Shown here: piece after piece, positions 9,072 to 18,083 of the stretch | Layout of the letters: each line of letters opens with the position of its first letter | Numbering within the stretch: position 1 is the stretch's first letter | Assembly: GCA_964558395.1 (NCBI GenBank) | Contig: CAZLDS010000012.1 | Span: 6,736-70,735, forward strand | Direction of reading: 5' to 3' | DNA length: 64,000 nt | Source: CSP1-5 sp964558395 | Lineage (GTDB): Bacteria > Methylomirabilota > Methylomirabilia > Methylomirabilales > CSP1-5 | The notes under the pieces: model-generated | Database searches by the model: none | The model's input: the letters and a program-made list of their open reading frames with translations, nothing else | Told to the model about the DNA's origin: nothing | Position numbers and translations under genes: made by a program

Positions 9072-11201
9072 ATGAAAGTATGGCCAGGCCAGCCGTACCC
9101 ATTGGGGGCAACCTGGGATGGGGCGGGGGTGAACTTTTCGCTCTTTTCGGAGAATGCCACCAGGGTAGAACTCTGCCTGTTCGCCAGCCCGGACGATCAG
9201 CACGAAATGGCGCACATCGACATGAAGGAACAAACCGATCAGGTTTGGCACGTCTATCTTCCCCAGGCCCGCCCCGGGCTGCTGTACGGATACCGGGTTC
9301 ATGGTCCGTACGAGCCCGAGGCGGGTCACCGGTTTAACCCGGCCAAGCTCGTTCTCGACCCCTACGCCAAGTCAATCGCCGGCACAATTCGATGGAATGA
9401 TGCGCTGTTTGGATACCGGATTGGGGAAGCGGCCGAGGATCTTGCTCGGGACGACCAAAACAGCGCCCCCTTCATGCCCAAGTCCGTGGTAGTCGACCCA
9501 GCCTTTTCGTGGGGTGGTGACCACGCGCCCGGGACACCTTGGCATAAGACGATTATTTACGAGGTCCACGTCAAGGGATTTACGGCCCGCCACCCGAACG
9601 TGCCCCCTGAGCTGCAGGGGACCTTTGCCGGCCTGGGCTGTCCACCGGTCCTTGACTATTTGAAATCGTTAGGGATCACGGCAGTGGAACTCATGCCGGT
9701 CCACCAGTTCGTGGCGGACCGACATCTAATGGATCGGGGGCTCACGAACTTCTGGGGATACAACACCATCGGTTTCTTCGCACCCGACGCGCGCTACACG
9801 AGCAGTGGCATCCTGGGTCAGCAGGTGGCGGAGTTCAAGACGATGGTCAAGACGCTCCACCGCGAAGGCATCGAAGTGATCCTGGACGTGGTCTACAATC
9901 ACACCGGAGAAGGGAACCATCTGGGACCGACCCTCTGTTTCCGGGGAATAGACAACGCGGCCTACTACCGCCTCATGGCTGACAAGCGCCGTTACTACAT
10001 GGACTATACCGGTACCGGGAATACGCTGGACATGACCCATCCCCGCGTGCTGCAGCTTATCATGGACAGCCTCCGTTATTGGGTGTTGGAGATGCACGTG
10101 GACGGATTCCGATTCGACCTGGCCGCCACGCTGGCGCGCGAGCTCCATGATGTGGATCGGCTGGGCGCGTTCTTTGACATCATCCATCAGGACCCACTCC
10201 TGTCGCAGGTGAAGCTGATCGCAGAACCGTGGGATTTAGGCGAGGGAGGCTACCAGGTGGGCAACTTCCCGGTCCTGTGGGCTGAATGGAACGGTGAGTA
10301 CCGCGACACAGTCCGCCGGTTCTGGAAGGGGGACGGAGGCCAAGTTGCGAAACTGGCTTTTCGTCTTACAGGGTCAAGCGATCTGTACGCACAAACCGGT
10401 CGCCGGCCTTATGCCAGCATCAACTTCGTCACGGCCCACGATGGATTCACCTTGCACGACCTGGTCAGCTACAACGAAAAGCATAACGAGGCGAATGGCG
10501 AGGGGAACCGGGACGGCCACAACGAGAACCTGAGTTGGAACTGTGGAGTGGAGGGACCCACCGACGACCCGGCGATCCTTGCCTTGCGAGAGCGGCAGAA
10601 ACGAAACTTTCTGACGACCCTCTTCCTTTCTCAAGGCGTGCCGATGCTCTTGGGAGGGGATGAGATCGGACGGACGCAGCAGGGGAACAACAATGCCTAT
10701 TGCCAGGACAATGAGATATCCTGGGTGGATTGGAACGTAGACCGTACCCGCCTCGAGCTTCTCGAGTACACCCGGCGGCTTATCCGGCTCTACCATGAAC
10801 ATCCGGTCCTGCACCGCCGGAAGTTTTTTCAGGGACGAAGAATTCGCGGATCAGAGGTGAAGGATCTGACGTGGTTCCGGCCCGACGGCAAGGAAATGAC
10901 TGATAAAGATTGGAATAACCCCTTCGCCCACTGCCTCGGAATTCGGCTCGCCGGTGACGCCATTGAGGAGTTAGATGCCCGCGGTAATCGAATCTTTGAC
11001 GACACGCTGCTCATCGTACTGAATGCGCATCATGAGTCAGTTTCTTTCGTCTTGCCTACGCAACGGTCCAAGATGCGGTGGGAGCTGATGTTGGACACCC
11101 GGGAGGCGCCCGGAAGGCGCCGGCACCGTCTGATGCGAGGGGGCGAAAAATACGACATGGAGTCGCGCTCTCTCGCATTACTCCGCCTCATTGGAGACTG
11201 A
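9072..11201 (+). CDS. glgX: Glycogen debranching enzyme (isoamylase type)
   Basis: GlgX hydrolyses alpha-1,6 branch points. The 709-residue length, the N-terminal CBM48 beginning WPGQPYPLGATWDGAGVNFS and the GH13_11 motifs are all typical. The nucleophile is in GFRFDLAAT (Asp about 349), the acid/base in LIAEPWDLGEGGYQVGNFP (Glu about 385) and the third acid in NFVTAHDGFTLHDLV (Asp about 457). QGVPMLLGGDEIGRTQQGNNNAYCQ is a further family hallmark. It starts six bases after treZ behind GAGGAGG. It supplies linear chains for TreY and MalQ in the same operon. Confidence 0.95.
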   Translation: MKVWPGQPYPLGATWDGAGVNFSLFSENATRVELCLFASPDDQHEMAHIDMKEQTDQVWHVYLPQARPGLLYGYRVHGPYEPEAGHRFNPAKLVLDPYAKSIAGTIRWNDALFGYRIGEAAEDLARDDQNSAPFMPKSVVVDPAFSWGGDHAPGTPWHKTIIYEVHVKGFTARHPNVPPELQGTFAGLGCPPVLDYLKSLGITAVELMPVHQFVADRHLMDRGLTNFWGYNTIGFFAPDARYTSSGILGQQVAEFKTMVKTLHREGIEVILDVVYNHTGEGNHLGPTLCFRGIDNAAYYRLMADKRRYYMDYTGTGNTLDMTHPRVLQLIMDSLRYWVLEMHVDGFRFDLAATLARELHDVDRLGAFFDIIHQDPLLSQVKLIAEPWDLGEGGYQVGNFPVLWAEWNGEYRDTVRRFWKGDGGQVAKLAFRLTGSSDLYAQTGRRPYASINFVTAHDGFTLHDLVSYNEKHNEANGEGNRDGHNENLSWNCGVEGPTDDPAILALRERQKRNFLTTLFLSQGVPMLLGGDEIGRTQQGNNNAYCQDNEISWVDWNVDRTRLELLEYTRRLIRLYHEHPVLHRRKFFQGRRIRGSEVKDLTWFRPDGKEMTDKDWNNPFAHCLGIRLAGDAIEELDARGNRIFDDTLLIVLNAHHESVSFVLPTQRSKMRWELMLDTREAPGRRRHRLMRGGEKYDMESRSLALLRLIGD

Positions 11202-11220
11202 TGAACGGGGGAGCGTGGGG

Positions 11221-14070
11221 ATGGCCACGCTGAGGGTTCCAGTCGCGACGTATCGGCTGCAGTTCAACCGGGGCTTCCGCTTTGATGATGCCCGAGCGTT
11301 AGTTCCCTATCTCGAGTCGCTCGGCATCACGGATCTCTACGCGTCGCCCCTCTTTATGGCCCGTGCGGGAAGTACCCACGGGTATGACGTGACCGACCCG
11401 ACGCAGCTCAACGCTGAGCTTGGCACAGCGGAGGAGTTCGAGTGGCTTATCCAGGAACTGAAGCGCTACAACATGGGACTTCTCCTGGACATCGTTCCGA
11501 ATCACATGGCCGCGAGCCCCGAGAATGCCTGGTGGACCGATCTACTGGAGAATGGGCAGGGGTCCCACTATGCCCCATACTTCGACATCGACTGGCGGCC
11601 GGTCAACGGAGCCGTCGCGGATCGGGTCCTTCTTCCTATCCTCGGCGCCCCCTATGGCAGCACCTTGGAAAACCAAGAGCTGGTCGTGGGGCTTGATGAA
11701 GACGGCTTTTACGTTTGTTACTACGAGACGAGATTGCCCATTCAACCCAAGTCATACCGTTTAGTTCTTGCGCACCGCATCGACACCGTGAAGGCGACTC
11801 TCGGAAAATCCCACCCGGCGTTTCAGGCACTGGTCGACCTCATTGATACGATCCAGAGGCTGCCTGGGCGGCAAGCCAACCATTGGAGAAAGGCCGGACG
11901 GAGGCACGGGGACGAGGAAGGCGTCAAACAGCGACTCTGGCACCTCTACGTTTCCCATCCCGAGATAAGGGCCTTTCTCGATGAAAATGTCAGAATTTTC
12001 AACGGCTCAAAGGAGGACCCGAATAGTTTTGATCTCTTGGACCAGCTACTCGGCGATCAGGCGTACCGCCTGCGCTTCTGGCCGGTGGCGAGGGATCAGA
12101 TGAATTATAGACGTTTCTTCGACATTAGCGATTTGGTCTGTATTCGGGTTGAAGACCCCCAAGTCTTCGAAGCGACACATAGCCTGATCGTGGAATTGGT
12201 TAAAGCGGGGAAGGTTACGGGATTGCGGGCCGATCACATTGACGGCCTGTACGACCCTTTGGCCTACTTTCGAATGATCCAAAGCCGCATTGCGTCCTCC
12301 TCCGGCTTTTATGTCCTCGCCGAAAAGATCCTCGTCGGGGACGAGACATTACCCGAGGAGTGGCCGGTAGCTGGCACGACCGGCTATGAGTTTGCCAGGA
12401 GTGTTAATGGCGTTTTTGTGGATCCGAAAGGCATGAAGTCACTTGACAGAATCTACACCCGGTTCACCGGGTCCTGGCTGAATTTCCCGGATGTCGTATA
12501 TCAGCAAAAGAAGCGCGTCATGGAAGAGCTGTTTATGGGCGAGGTGCGCACGTTAACGCATAGGCTCCGTCTGTTGGCGGAACAAGACCGCCATGCGTGC
12601 GACTTACGGCCGCAGGCACTTTCACAGGCCCTCGTCGAGGTCACGGCGTGCCTACCTGTCTACCGCACCTATATTCGGGATTTTCACGTGCGTCCCCAGG
12701 ATCGCACTTACATCGAACACGCTGTGCAGGAGGCAGAGCGACGCAATGCCACTCTCGGTACACCTGTCTTCGACTTTCTGCGACACGTCTTTCTGCTCGA
12801 GATTCCACCCTTCCTTGCTACCGAGCAAAAGGAAATGTGGCTTCGATTCGTACGCAGATGGCAGCAGTTCACGGGCCCGATCATGGCCAAGGGAGTCGAA
12901 GATACCTCACTATACCTGTATAACCGGCTGGTCTCCTTAAACGACGTCGGGGGTGATCCGGGTGCACACCGGTCCTCCGTTGAAGCGTTCCATCGGCACA
13001 ATGAAGCGAACCGAGCGCGGTGGCCGTACACCCTGAACACAACTTCCACGCACGATACGAAAAGAAGCGAGGATGTTCGCGCACGCATCAGTGTTCTTTC
13101 TGAGCTACCTCACGTGTGGGCAAACGGCCTCGGCCGATGGAGCCGGTGGAACCGAGCGAAGAAACGGAGGGTGAACGGCAAACCGGTGCCGGATCCCAAT
13201 GAAGAGATCCTCCTGTACCAGACGATGATCGGCGCGTGGCCGCTCCTGAGGGCCGAGGTGCCGGCATTGAAGGAGCGTCTCAAGGCGTACGTGATTAAGG
13301 CAGCCAAAGAGGCGAAAGTCCACACGAGCTGGGTCGACCCCAATCCTGATTATGAGCATGCGATCGAAGCATTTGTGGATGCGATCTTAAAAGCATCGAG
13401 TCAGAATAAATTTCTAACGGACTTTCTCGAGTTTCAGAGGAGGACTGCCTTCTACGGGGCGTTCAATGCCCTTGGTCAGGTATTGCTCAAGATCGGCTCT
13501 CCAGGCGTTCCCGATTTCTATCAGGGGACAGAGCTCTGGGACTTCAGCCTCGTTGATCCCGACAACCGGCGTCCAGTGGACTTCAAGAAACGCATCCGGC
13601 TCTTGGACGATCTCCAGCGTCTCGACACCCAGGAACTCCTGCCCTTCGTCTCTGAACTGCTCGGGCGTTGGGAAGATGGCCAGATTAAACTTGTTGTCAC
13701 CGCGAAGGCTTTGGAGTTTCGAAGAAACGAGAGCACCCTTTTTCTGGAAGGGGACTACCTCCCTCTGTACGCCTCGGGAAGGCTGGAGGAGAATGTGTGT
13801 GCTTTCGCCAGGCGCCAAGGGAGAAAGTGGGTTGCAGTGATCGCCCCGCGGCTGCTGACAAGACTGGTTCCCTCGGGCAGGCTTCCCCTCGGAGAGCGTG
13901 CCTGGGGTAGCGGTCGCCTCATCCTGCCGAAAGAGGCTCCTCGGAATTGGCAAGACGTCCTCACGGGGGAAACGGTACATGCCAGATCGGCACTTCGTAG
14001 AAAGTTTTTGCCTCTCAAGAGGGTATTTCAACATCTGCCCGTTGCCTTGCTTGACGGGCGGTTTGAATGA
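11221..14070 (+). CDS. treY: Malto-oligosyltrehalose synthase
   Basis: TreY isomerises the reducing end of a maltodextrin into a trehalose unit. The 949-residue protein opens with the family start TYRLQFNRGFRFDDARALVP and has the GH13_26 triad in GLRADHIDGL (Asp about 338), FYVLAEKIL (Glu about 368) and TSTHDTKRSEDVRARI (Asp about 612). The closing region with GVPDFYQGTELWDFSLVDPDN is diagnostic. I chose ATG 11221, nine bases downstream of GGGGGAG; an in-frame TTG at 11191 overlaps glgX and is less likely. It pairs with treZ, three genes of the operon lying between 7.2 and 14.1 kb. Confidence 0.94.
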   Translation: MATLRVPVATYRLQFNRGFRFDDARALVPYLESLGITDLYASPLFMARAGSTHGYDVTDPTQLNAELGTAEEFEWLIQELKRYNMGLLLDIVPNHMAASPENAWWTDLLENGQGSHYAPYFDIDWRPVNGAVADRVLLPILGAPYGSTLENQELVVGLDEDGFYVCYYETRLPIQPKSYRLVLAHRIDTVKATLGKSHPAFQALVDLIDTIQRLPGRQANHWRKAGRRHGDEEGVKQRLWHLYVSHPEIRAFLDENVRIFNGSKEDPNSFDLLDQLLGDQAYRLRFWPVARDQMNYRRFFDISDLVCIRVEDPQVFEATHSLIVELVKAGKVTGLRADHIDGLYDPLAYFRMIQSRIASSSGFYVLAEKILVGDETLPEEWPVAGTTGYEFARSVNGVFVDPKGMKSLDRIYTRFTGSWLNFPDVVYQQKKRVMEELFMGEVRTLTHRLRLLAEQDRHACDLRPQALSQALVEVTACLPVYRTYIRDFHVRPQDRTYIEHAVQEAERRNATLGTPVFDFLRHVFLLEIPPFLATEQKEMWLRFVRRWQQFTGPIMAKGVEDTSLYLYNRLVSLNDVGGDPGAHRSSVEAFHRHNEANRARWPYTLNTTSTHDTKRSEDVRARISVLSELPHVWANGLGRWSRWNRAKKRRVNGKPVPDPNEEILLYQTMIGAWPLLRAEVPALKERLKAYVIKAAKEAKVHTSWVDPNPDYEHAIEAFVDAILKASSQNKFLTDFLEFQRRTAFYGAFNALGQVLLKIGSPGVPDFYQGTELWDFSLVDPDNRRPVDFKKRIRLLDDLQRLDTQELLPFVSELLGRWEDGQIKLVVTAKALEFRRNESTLFLEGDYLPLYASGRLEENVCAFARRQGRKWVAVIAPRLLTRLVPSGRLPLGERAWGSGRLILPKEAPRNWQDVLTGETVHARSALRRKFLPLKRVFQHLPVALLDGRFE

Positions 14071-14116
14071 GGTCATGAACGACACGAAAACCTCAGATCA
14101 CGAGGGGGTTACCTAT

Positions 14117-16114
14117 ATGAGTGATCAAACGTGGGGAGGACGGGTCATCATTGAGGGTGTCAAGCCAGAGATTGACGGGGGACGTTTTCCGATCAAGCGG
14201 ACGGTCGGGGAGAAAGTCTTCGTCGAGGCGGATATCTTCGCCGAAGGGCACGATGTCCTCTCGGGCGTCCTCCGGTATCGCCATGAGTCCGATGAGGCTT
14301 GGACTGAGACCCCACTCGAGTTCTTGGTCAATGACCGCTGGCGAGCGCCATTTCTCGTAAGGAAGCTCGGGCGGTACCTATATACCCTTGAGGCATGGGT
14401 AGATGAGTTCAAGACCTGGCGTCGCGGCTTGGAGAAGAAGGTCGAGGCAGGGCAGGATGTGGCCTTGGAACTCTTGGTCGGTGCAAAGTTGGTCGAGGAA
14501 GCAAGCGGGCGGGCGTCAGGCACCGATGCCAAGACACTCAAGGAGCGGGCCATCGTGTTGCGTTCGGATCGCCCCGCAGATCAAGCGGCACGAATCAGGC
14601 TCGCGCTGGCTCAGGAGTTGGCCCACCTGATGGATTTGTATCCTGACAGACGCCTTGCCACGAGCTATGAAAAGGAGCTTTCCGTGGTGGTCGATCGGGA
14701 ACGGGCCCGCCACAGTACGTGGTACGAGATGTTCCCCCGCTCGTGCGCTCCCAAGCCGGGGGCCCATGGCACGTTCAAAGACTGTGAGCAGCGGTTGCCT
14801 TACGTTGCGGGCATGGGCTTCGATGTTCTCTATTTGCCGCCTATCCATCCCATCGGCCGTACGCACCGAAAGGGCAAGAATAACTCGCCTATTTGCGCCC
14901 CGGACGACGTGGGGAGTCCCTGGGCCATTGGGGCTGAGGAAGGGGGGCACAAGGCCGTTCATCCGCAACTCGGGACATTGGAGGACTTTCGCCGTTTCGT
15001 GGCCAAGGCGCATGAGCATGGCCTTGAGATCGCGCTCGACATCGCGTTCCAGTGCACCCCTGATCACCCCTATGTCAAGAAACATCCGGAATGGTTCCGC
15101 TGGCGTCCCGACGGCACCGTGCAGTACGCTGAAAACCCGCCCAAGAAGTATGAGGATATTTACCCGCTCGAGTTTGAAACCGAGCACTGGCGTGAGTTAT
15201 GGGCAGAGCTGAAGAGCGTCTTTCTCTTCTGGATCGATCAGGGTGTGTCTATCTTCCGGGTCGATAATCCGCACACGAAACCCTTTCGATTCTGGGAATG
15301 GGTCATCGGCGAGATCAAAAGAGATCATCCGGAGGTCATCTTTCTCGCCGAAGCCTTTACCCGCCCCAAAATCATGTACGAGCTGGGCAAGCTGGGCTTC
15401 ACGCAGTCATACACCTATTTCGCTTGGCGCCATACGAAGTGGGAATTCACGCAATATTTCACCGAACTGACGCAAACAGAAGTCCGAGAGTACTATCGCC
15501 CAAACCTCTGGCCAAACACGCCGGACATTTTGACTGAGTATATGCAGTCGGGCGGGCGGCCTGCGTTCATAACTCGACTGGTTTTGGCAGCCACGCTGGG
15601 CGCGAGCTATGGAATCTACGGTCCGGCCTTCGAACTTTGCGAGAACCGTCCCCGGGAGCCAGGCAGTGAGGAATATCTCGATGCAGAGAAATACGAGATC
15701 AAACACTGGGATATCACACGGTCAGATAGCCTGCGAGAATTGATCACTCGGGTAAACCGGACCCGCCGGGACAATCCCGCGCTGCACAGCAATGAGGGCT
15801 TGCGGTTTCACCCCGTGGACAACGACCAACTGATCTGTTACAGCAAGAGCACGGAGGATCTGGCGAATCTCATCCTGGTCATCGTGAACCTGAGTCCCCA
15901 CTACACGCATTCAGGGTGGGTCGATCTCGACCTCGATGCATTGGGCCTTGATCGCGAGCATCCCTACCAGGTGCATGATCTTCTTACGGACGCCCGCTAC
16001 CTCTGGCATGGCCCGCGCAATTATGTAGAACTTAATCCGCAGGTCATTTCCGCCCATATCTTCCACGTCCGCCATCGGATCCGCACCGAACGCGACTTCG
16101 ATTACTACTTGTAG
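14117..16114 (+). CDS. glgE: Alpha-1,4-glucan:maltose-1-phosphate maltosyltransferase
   Basis: GlgE extends alpha-1,4-glucan by two glucose units using maltose-1-phosphate. The product is about 665 residues, normal for the family. The N-terminal domain begins with VKPEIDGGRFPIKRTVGE, a reliable GlgE signature. The catalytic segment has IFRVDNPHTKPFRFWEW (nucleophile Asp about 383) and FLAEAFTRPK (Glu about 412), followed by TEYMQSGGRPAFITRLVLAA. ATG 14117 is preceded by GAGGGGG at a good distance; ATG 14075, five bases after the treY stop, is a possible earlier start. With mak and glgB it completes three steps of the TreS-Mak-GlgE-GlgB route. TreS itself is not visible in the window. Confidence 0.94.
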   Translation: MSDQTWGGRVIIEGVKPEIDGGRFPIKRTVGEKVFVEADIFAEGHDVLSGVLRYRHESDEAWTETPLEFLVNDRWRAPFLVRKLGRYLYTLEAWVDEFKTWRRGLEKKVEAGQDVALELLVGAKLVEEASGRASGTDAKTLKERAIVLRSDRPADQAARIRLALAQELAHLMDLYPDRRLATSYEKELSVVVDRERARHSTWYEMFPRSCAPKPGAHGTFKDCEQRLPYVAGMGFDVLYLPPIHPIGRTHRKGKNNSPICAPDDVGSPWAIGAEEGGHKAVHPQLGTLEDFRRFVAKAHEHGLEIALDIAFQCTPDHPYVKKHPEWFRWRPDGTVQYAENPPKKYEDIYPLEFETEHWRELWAELKSVFLFWIDQGVSIFRVDNPHTKPFRFWEWVIGEIKRDHPEVIFLAEAFTRPKIMYELGKLGFTQSYTYFAWRHTKWEFTQYFTELTQTEVREYYRPNLWPNTPDILTEYMQSGGRPAFITRLVLAATLGASYGIYGPAFELCENRPREPGSEEYLDAEKYEIKHWDITRSDSLRELITRVNRTRRDNPALHSNEGLRFHPVDNDQLICYSKSTEDLANLILVIVNLSPHYTHSGWVDLDLDALGLDREHPYQVHDLLTDARYLWHGPRNYVELNPQVISAHIFHVRHRIRTERDFDYYL

Positions 16115-16164
16115 GCGTGGTGGTGCCTCACCGAATCGAAAGGCGCGCCAGCCCTTGCGACTTC

Positions 16165-16542
16165 TTAGGGTGCGCTCCAGATGACCTTGCCAGCCTTGTT
16201 GAACAGCTTGAGGTATGGTGCATCAACATCATTCACGCCCAAGAGTACCCGTATNNNNNNNNNNNNNNNNNNNNNNNNNNNNNNNNNNNNNNNNNNNNNN
16301 NNNNNNNNNNNNNNNNNNNNNNNNNNNNNNNNNNNNNNNNNNNNNNNNNNNNNNCCGTATAGCGTCAGTATCGGGTCGTCCAGCACGGCAATGGTCACGC
16401 GCGTCTTTCCGTTCGGACCATCCAAGCCCAGATATGCCCCCGAGCTTATCGTCATGAGTTCAGCGCGTTTCCTCCCTTCCCAATCTCTGAGGACGAATTT
16501 CTCTGCATCAACTACCCTCCCCGTCGCCTGCCCCATCAGCAC
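16165..16542 (-). CDS. Small repeat protein ending VIWSAP, interrupted by assembly gap
   Basis: Read on the minus strand, this frame runs up to the N block and continues after it in the same frame to a TGA. It is clearly homologous to the protein at 52843-53265. Both are built from units of about 22 residues (strand, D..G..R turn, strand), and both end KVIWSAP or NVIWSAP. Upstream of the GTG at 16542 the frame still encodes a hydrophobic run (AVLIAAGVLMGQ) resembling the paralogue's membrane anchor. A stop at 16582-16584 then closes it, and the deaminase end overlaps this stretch. So either the protein starts at GTG 16542 without an anchor, or the gene is 5'-truncated. Function unknown. Confidence 0.6.
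   Translation of the reverse strand: MLMGQATGRVVDAEKFVLRDWEGRKRAELMTISSGAYLGLDGPNGKTRVTIAVLDDPILTLYXXXXXXXXXXXXXXXXXXXXXXXXXXXXXXXXXXIRVLLGVNDVDAPYLKLFNKAGKVIWSAP
16255..16354. other. Assembly gap of exactly 100 N
   Basis: A run of 100 N joins two contigs inside the small repeat gene. Both flanks end in the same six bases, ccgtat. The round length is a scaffolding convention and not a measured distance. Confidence 0.98.
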
Positions 16543-16553
16543 CCCGGCGGCGA

Positions 16554-16975
16554 TCAGAACTGCCGGTACATCTCTTCCGGCTCAACAGGCACCGACCGCC
16601 AGGTATACGTTGGGCCGGCATGTTCCTTGCCCATGCGGCGATATCCCTCTGGTACGCTCCGTAGACGAGGCCCGAGATCTTGATCCACACGCAAGCCCCC
16701 AGGCACATTGGGCACGGAGCGTGGGTGGTATACAGGACCGCGCCCGGCTTCAGATGCCGGTGTCCCTCCCTCATCGCAGCTTTCCTGAGGCAGTTGAGTT
16801 CCGCATGCCCGGTCGGGTCGCGGTACGTGATGACCTTGTTGCCCGAGGCAGTGACGATCTTGCCGTCCCTGACGAGGACAGCGCCAAACGCGTAGTCGCC
16901 CCGCTCTCTGGACTCGTTGGCAATCCGGATTGCCTCTCTCATCCACTTCGGATCGGGATGATCAGGGGGCAACAT
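16554..16975 (-). CDS. Nucleoside deaminase (cytidine/deoxycytidylate deaminase fold), frameshifted near 16630
   Basis: The zinc-binding motifs of the CDA fold are intact: GHAELNCLRKA (His and catalytic Glu) and APCPMCLGAC (PCxxC). This places it with tRNA-adenosine/guanine-type nucleoside deaminases of about 140 residues. After DIAAW the frame departs from the family. The expected ending (KEHAGPTYTWRSVPVEPEE, then MYRQF and a stop at 16554) lies in the neighbouring frame. Restoring one G in the GGG run at 16630-16632 (minus strand) gives an unbroken reading WGKEHAG. I therefore give the repaired gene span. The unrepaired frame would run on to 16508 with a nonsense tail. Substrate cannot be assigned. 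Confidence 0.8.
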
Positions 16976-17327
16976 TCTCCTTCTCCCGGGCTATCCGCCC
17001 TTGTGTGATCCAGAGTCTCAGTCCATGTTGGGTGGTTCCCACCCATGGCGAGAGAGCACGGCCTCATCGACTCTTTTCCGGTGCAGGATTGCCAAAACCC
17101 TCCTCCCGCCCTGCTAAACCATGCGCGACGCGACGGGACGCCTGGGGTTCCCAGTGTTTTCAATTAGTTATCCGCTCCCGCCCTTCTTATTCCCTTATCA
17201 CAGGTCTTGCAGTCCCCGTAATTTATTGACCAAAACCTAGTAACTTTACGGGTTGTCGGAGGAAACATCTTAGTGGTAGCCTTTCGTGTTCGAGAATTGG
17301 CAATCCTCCACCAATAGGGAACGGCAG
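16976..17327. other. Divergent intergenic region, deaminase / START protein
   Basis: About 350 bases lie between two divergently transcribed genes, so promoters for both should be here. A TTGACC at 17226-17231 lacks a matching -10 at 16-18 bases. I found no terminator hairpin, RNA gene or conserved reading frame. Confidence 0.5.
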
Positions 17328-18065
17328 ATGCAATCTCGCGGCAGACTGAAGTTCTTCTTTGTGACTTTTGTGCTCGCCTCTGCCGTATCTTTTGCCGAGA
17401 CTCGATCGAGCCCCCCCATCCAGATCCAGACGCCCGAAGGGGATTCCACATGGGAACGCGTCGCGAAAGAGGACGGAATCGCGGTCTTCTTGCGGGAAAA
17501 GGAAGGAAGCGACCTCGTGGAGGCCATTGGGGAAGGGACGATTGATGCCCCTCCGTGTCGGGTATTTCAAGTCCTTACGGATTCGGATCACGCTGTCGAG
17601 TTTATGCCCTATCTCGAAGCCAGGATTATCAAGCATGACACCGGCGATGCGGAATACGTCTGCGAATACCTGGACTTTCCCTGGCCCATCTGGGACCGTT
17701 TCCTCCAATTGCGGATCATCGAAGTTCCGAATTACCGCGGGAACCAGAGCGAGTATCTCATACACTGGCACAAGGACGACACTTATGCCTGTACGGTAGG
17801 CGAATTAAAGGAAGCGTATGAGGATGCGAACCCCCACGCCATCGTCCCCCCTGTGAACGACGGATACTGGCATCTCCTCCCGCAGGACGGAGGACGAAAG
17901 ACGGTGGCGTATTATTACAACTTCACGGACCCCGGAGGAACGATGCCGCACTGGGTGAATAACTCTTTCATTGATTATGCGATCCTGAAATTATTTCGCG
18001 CGGTACGCGAACGAGCCAGCAAGTCGGACCTGTATCCTCCCTGCCGCCCAAGCTCTGGCCGCTGA
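17328..18065 (+). CDS. Exported START-domain protein
   Basis: The 245-residue protein starts with a clear signal peptide (MQSRGRLKFFFVTFVLASAV, then SFAE as probable cleavage region). The rest is a START/SRPBCC lipid-binding fold: WERVAKEDGIAVFLREKEGS, a helix after PPCRVFQVLTD, and a long C-terminal helix following GGTMPHWVNNSFI. START domains hold a lipid or other hydrophobic ligand in a helix-grip cavity. A periplasmic START protein next to an LPS gene could take part in envelope lipid handling, but no ligand is indicated. ATG 17328 is chosen over an upstream in-frame GTG (17286) because it has AGGGA before it and begins the signal peptide. Confidence 0.8.
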   Translation: MQSRGRLKFFFVTFVLASAVSFAETRSSPPIQIQTPEGDSTWERVAKEDGIAVFLREKEGSDLVEAIGEGTIDAPPCRVFQVLTDSDHAVEFMPYLEARIIKHDTGDAEYVCEYLDFPWPIWDRFLQLRIIEVPNYRGNQSEYLIHWHKDDTYACTVGELKEAYEDANPHAIVPPVNDGYWHLLPQDGGRKTVAYYYNFTDPGGTMPHWVNNSFIDYAILKLFRAVRERASKSDLYPPCRPSSGR

Positions 18066-18083
18066 TTCGCCAAGGGGTGTCCC

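Noticed and set aside
17220..17285. TTGACC before the START gene as a promoter
   Set aside because: No acceptable -10 box at 16-18 bases.
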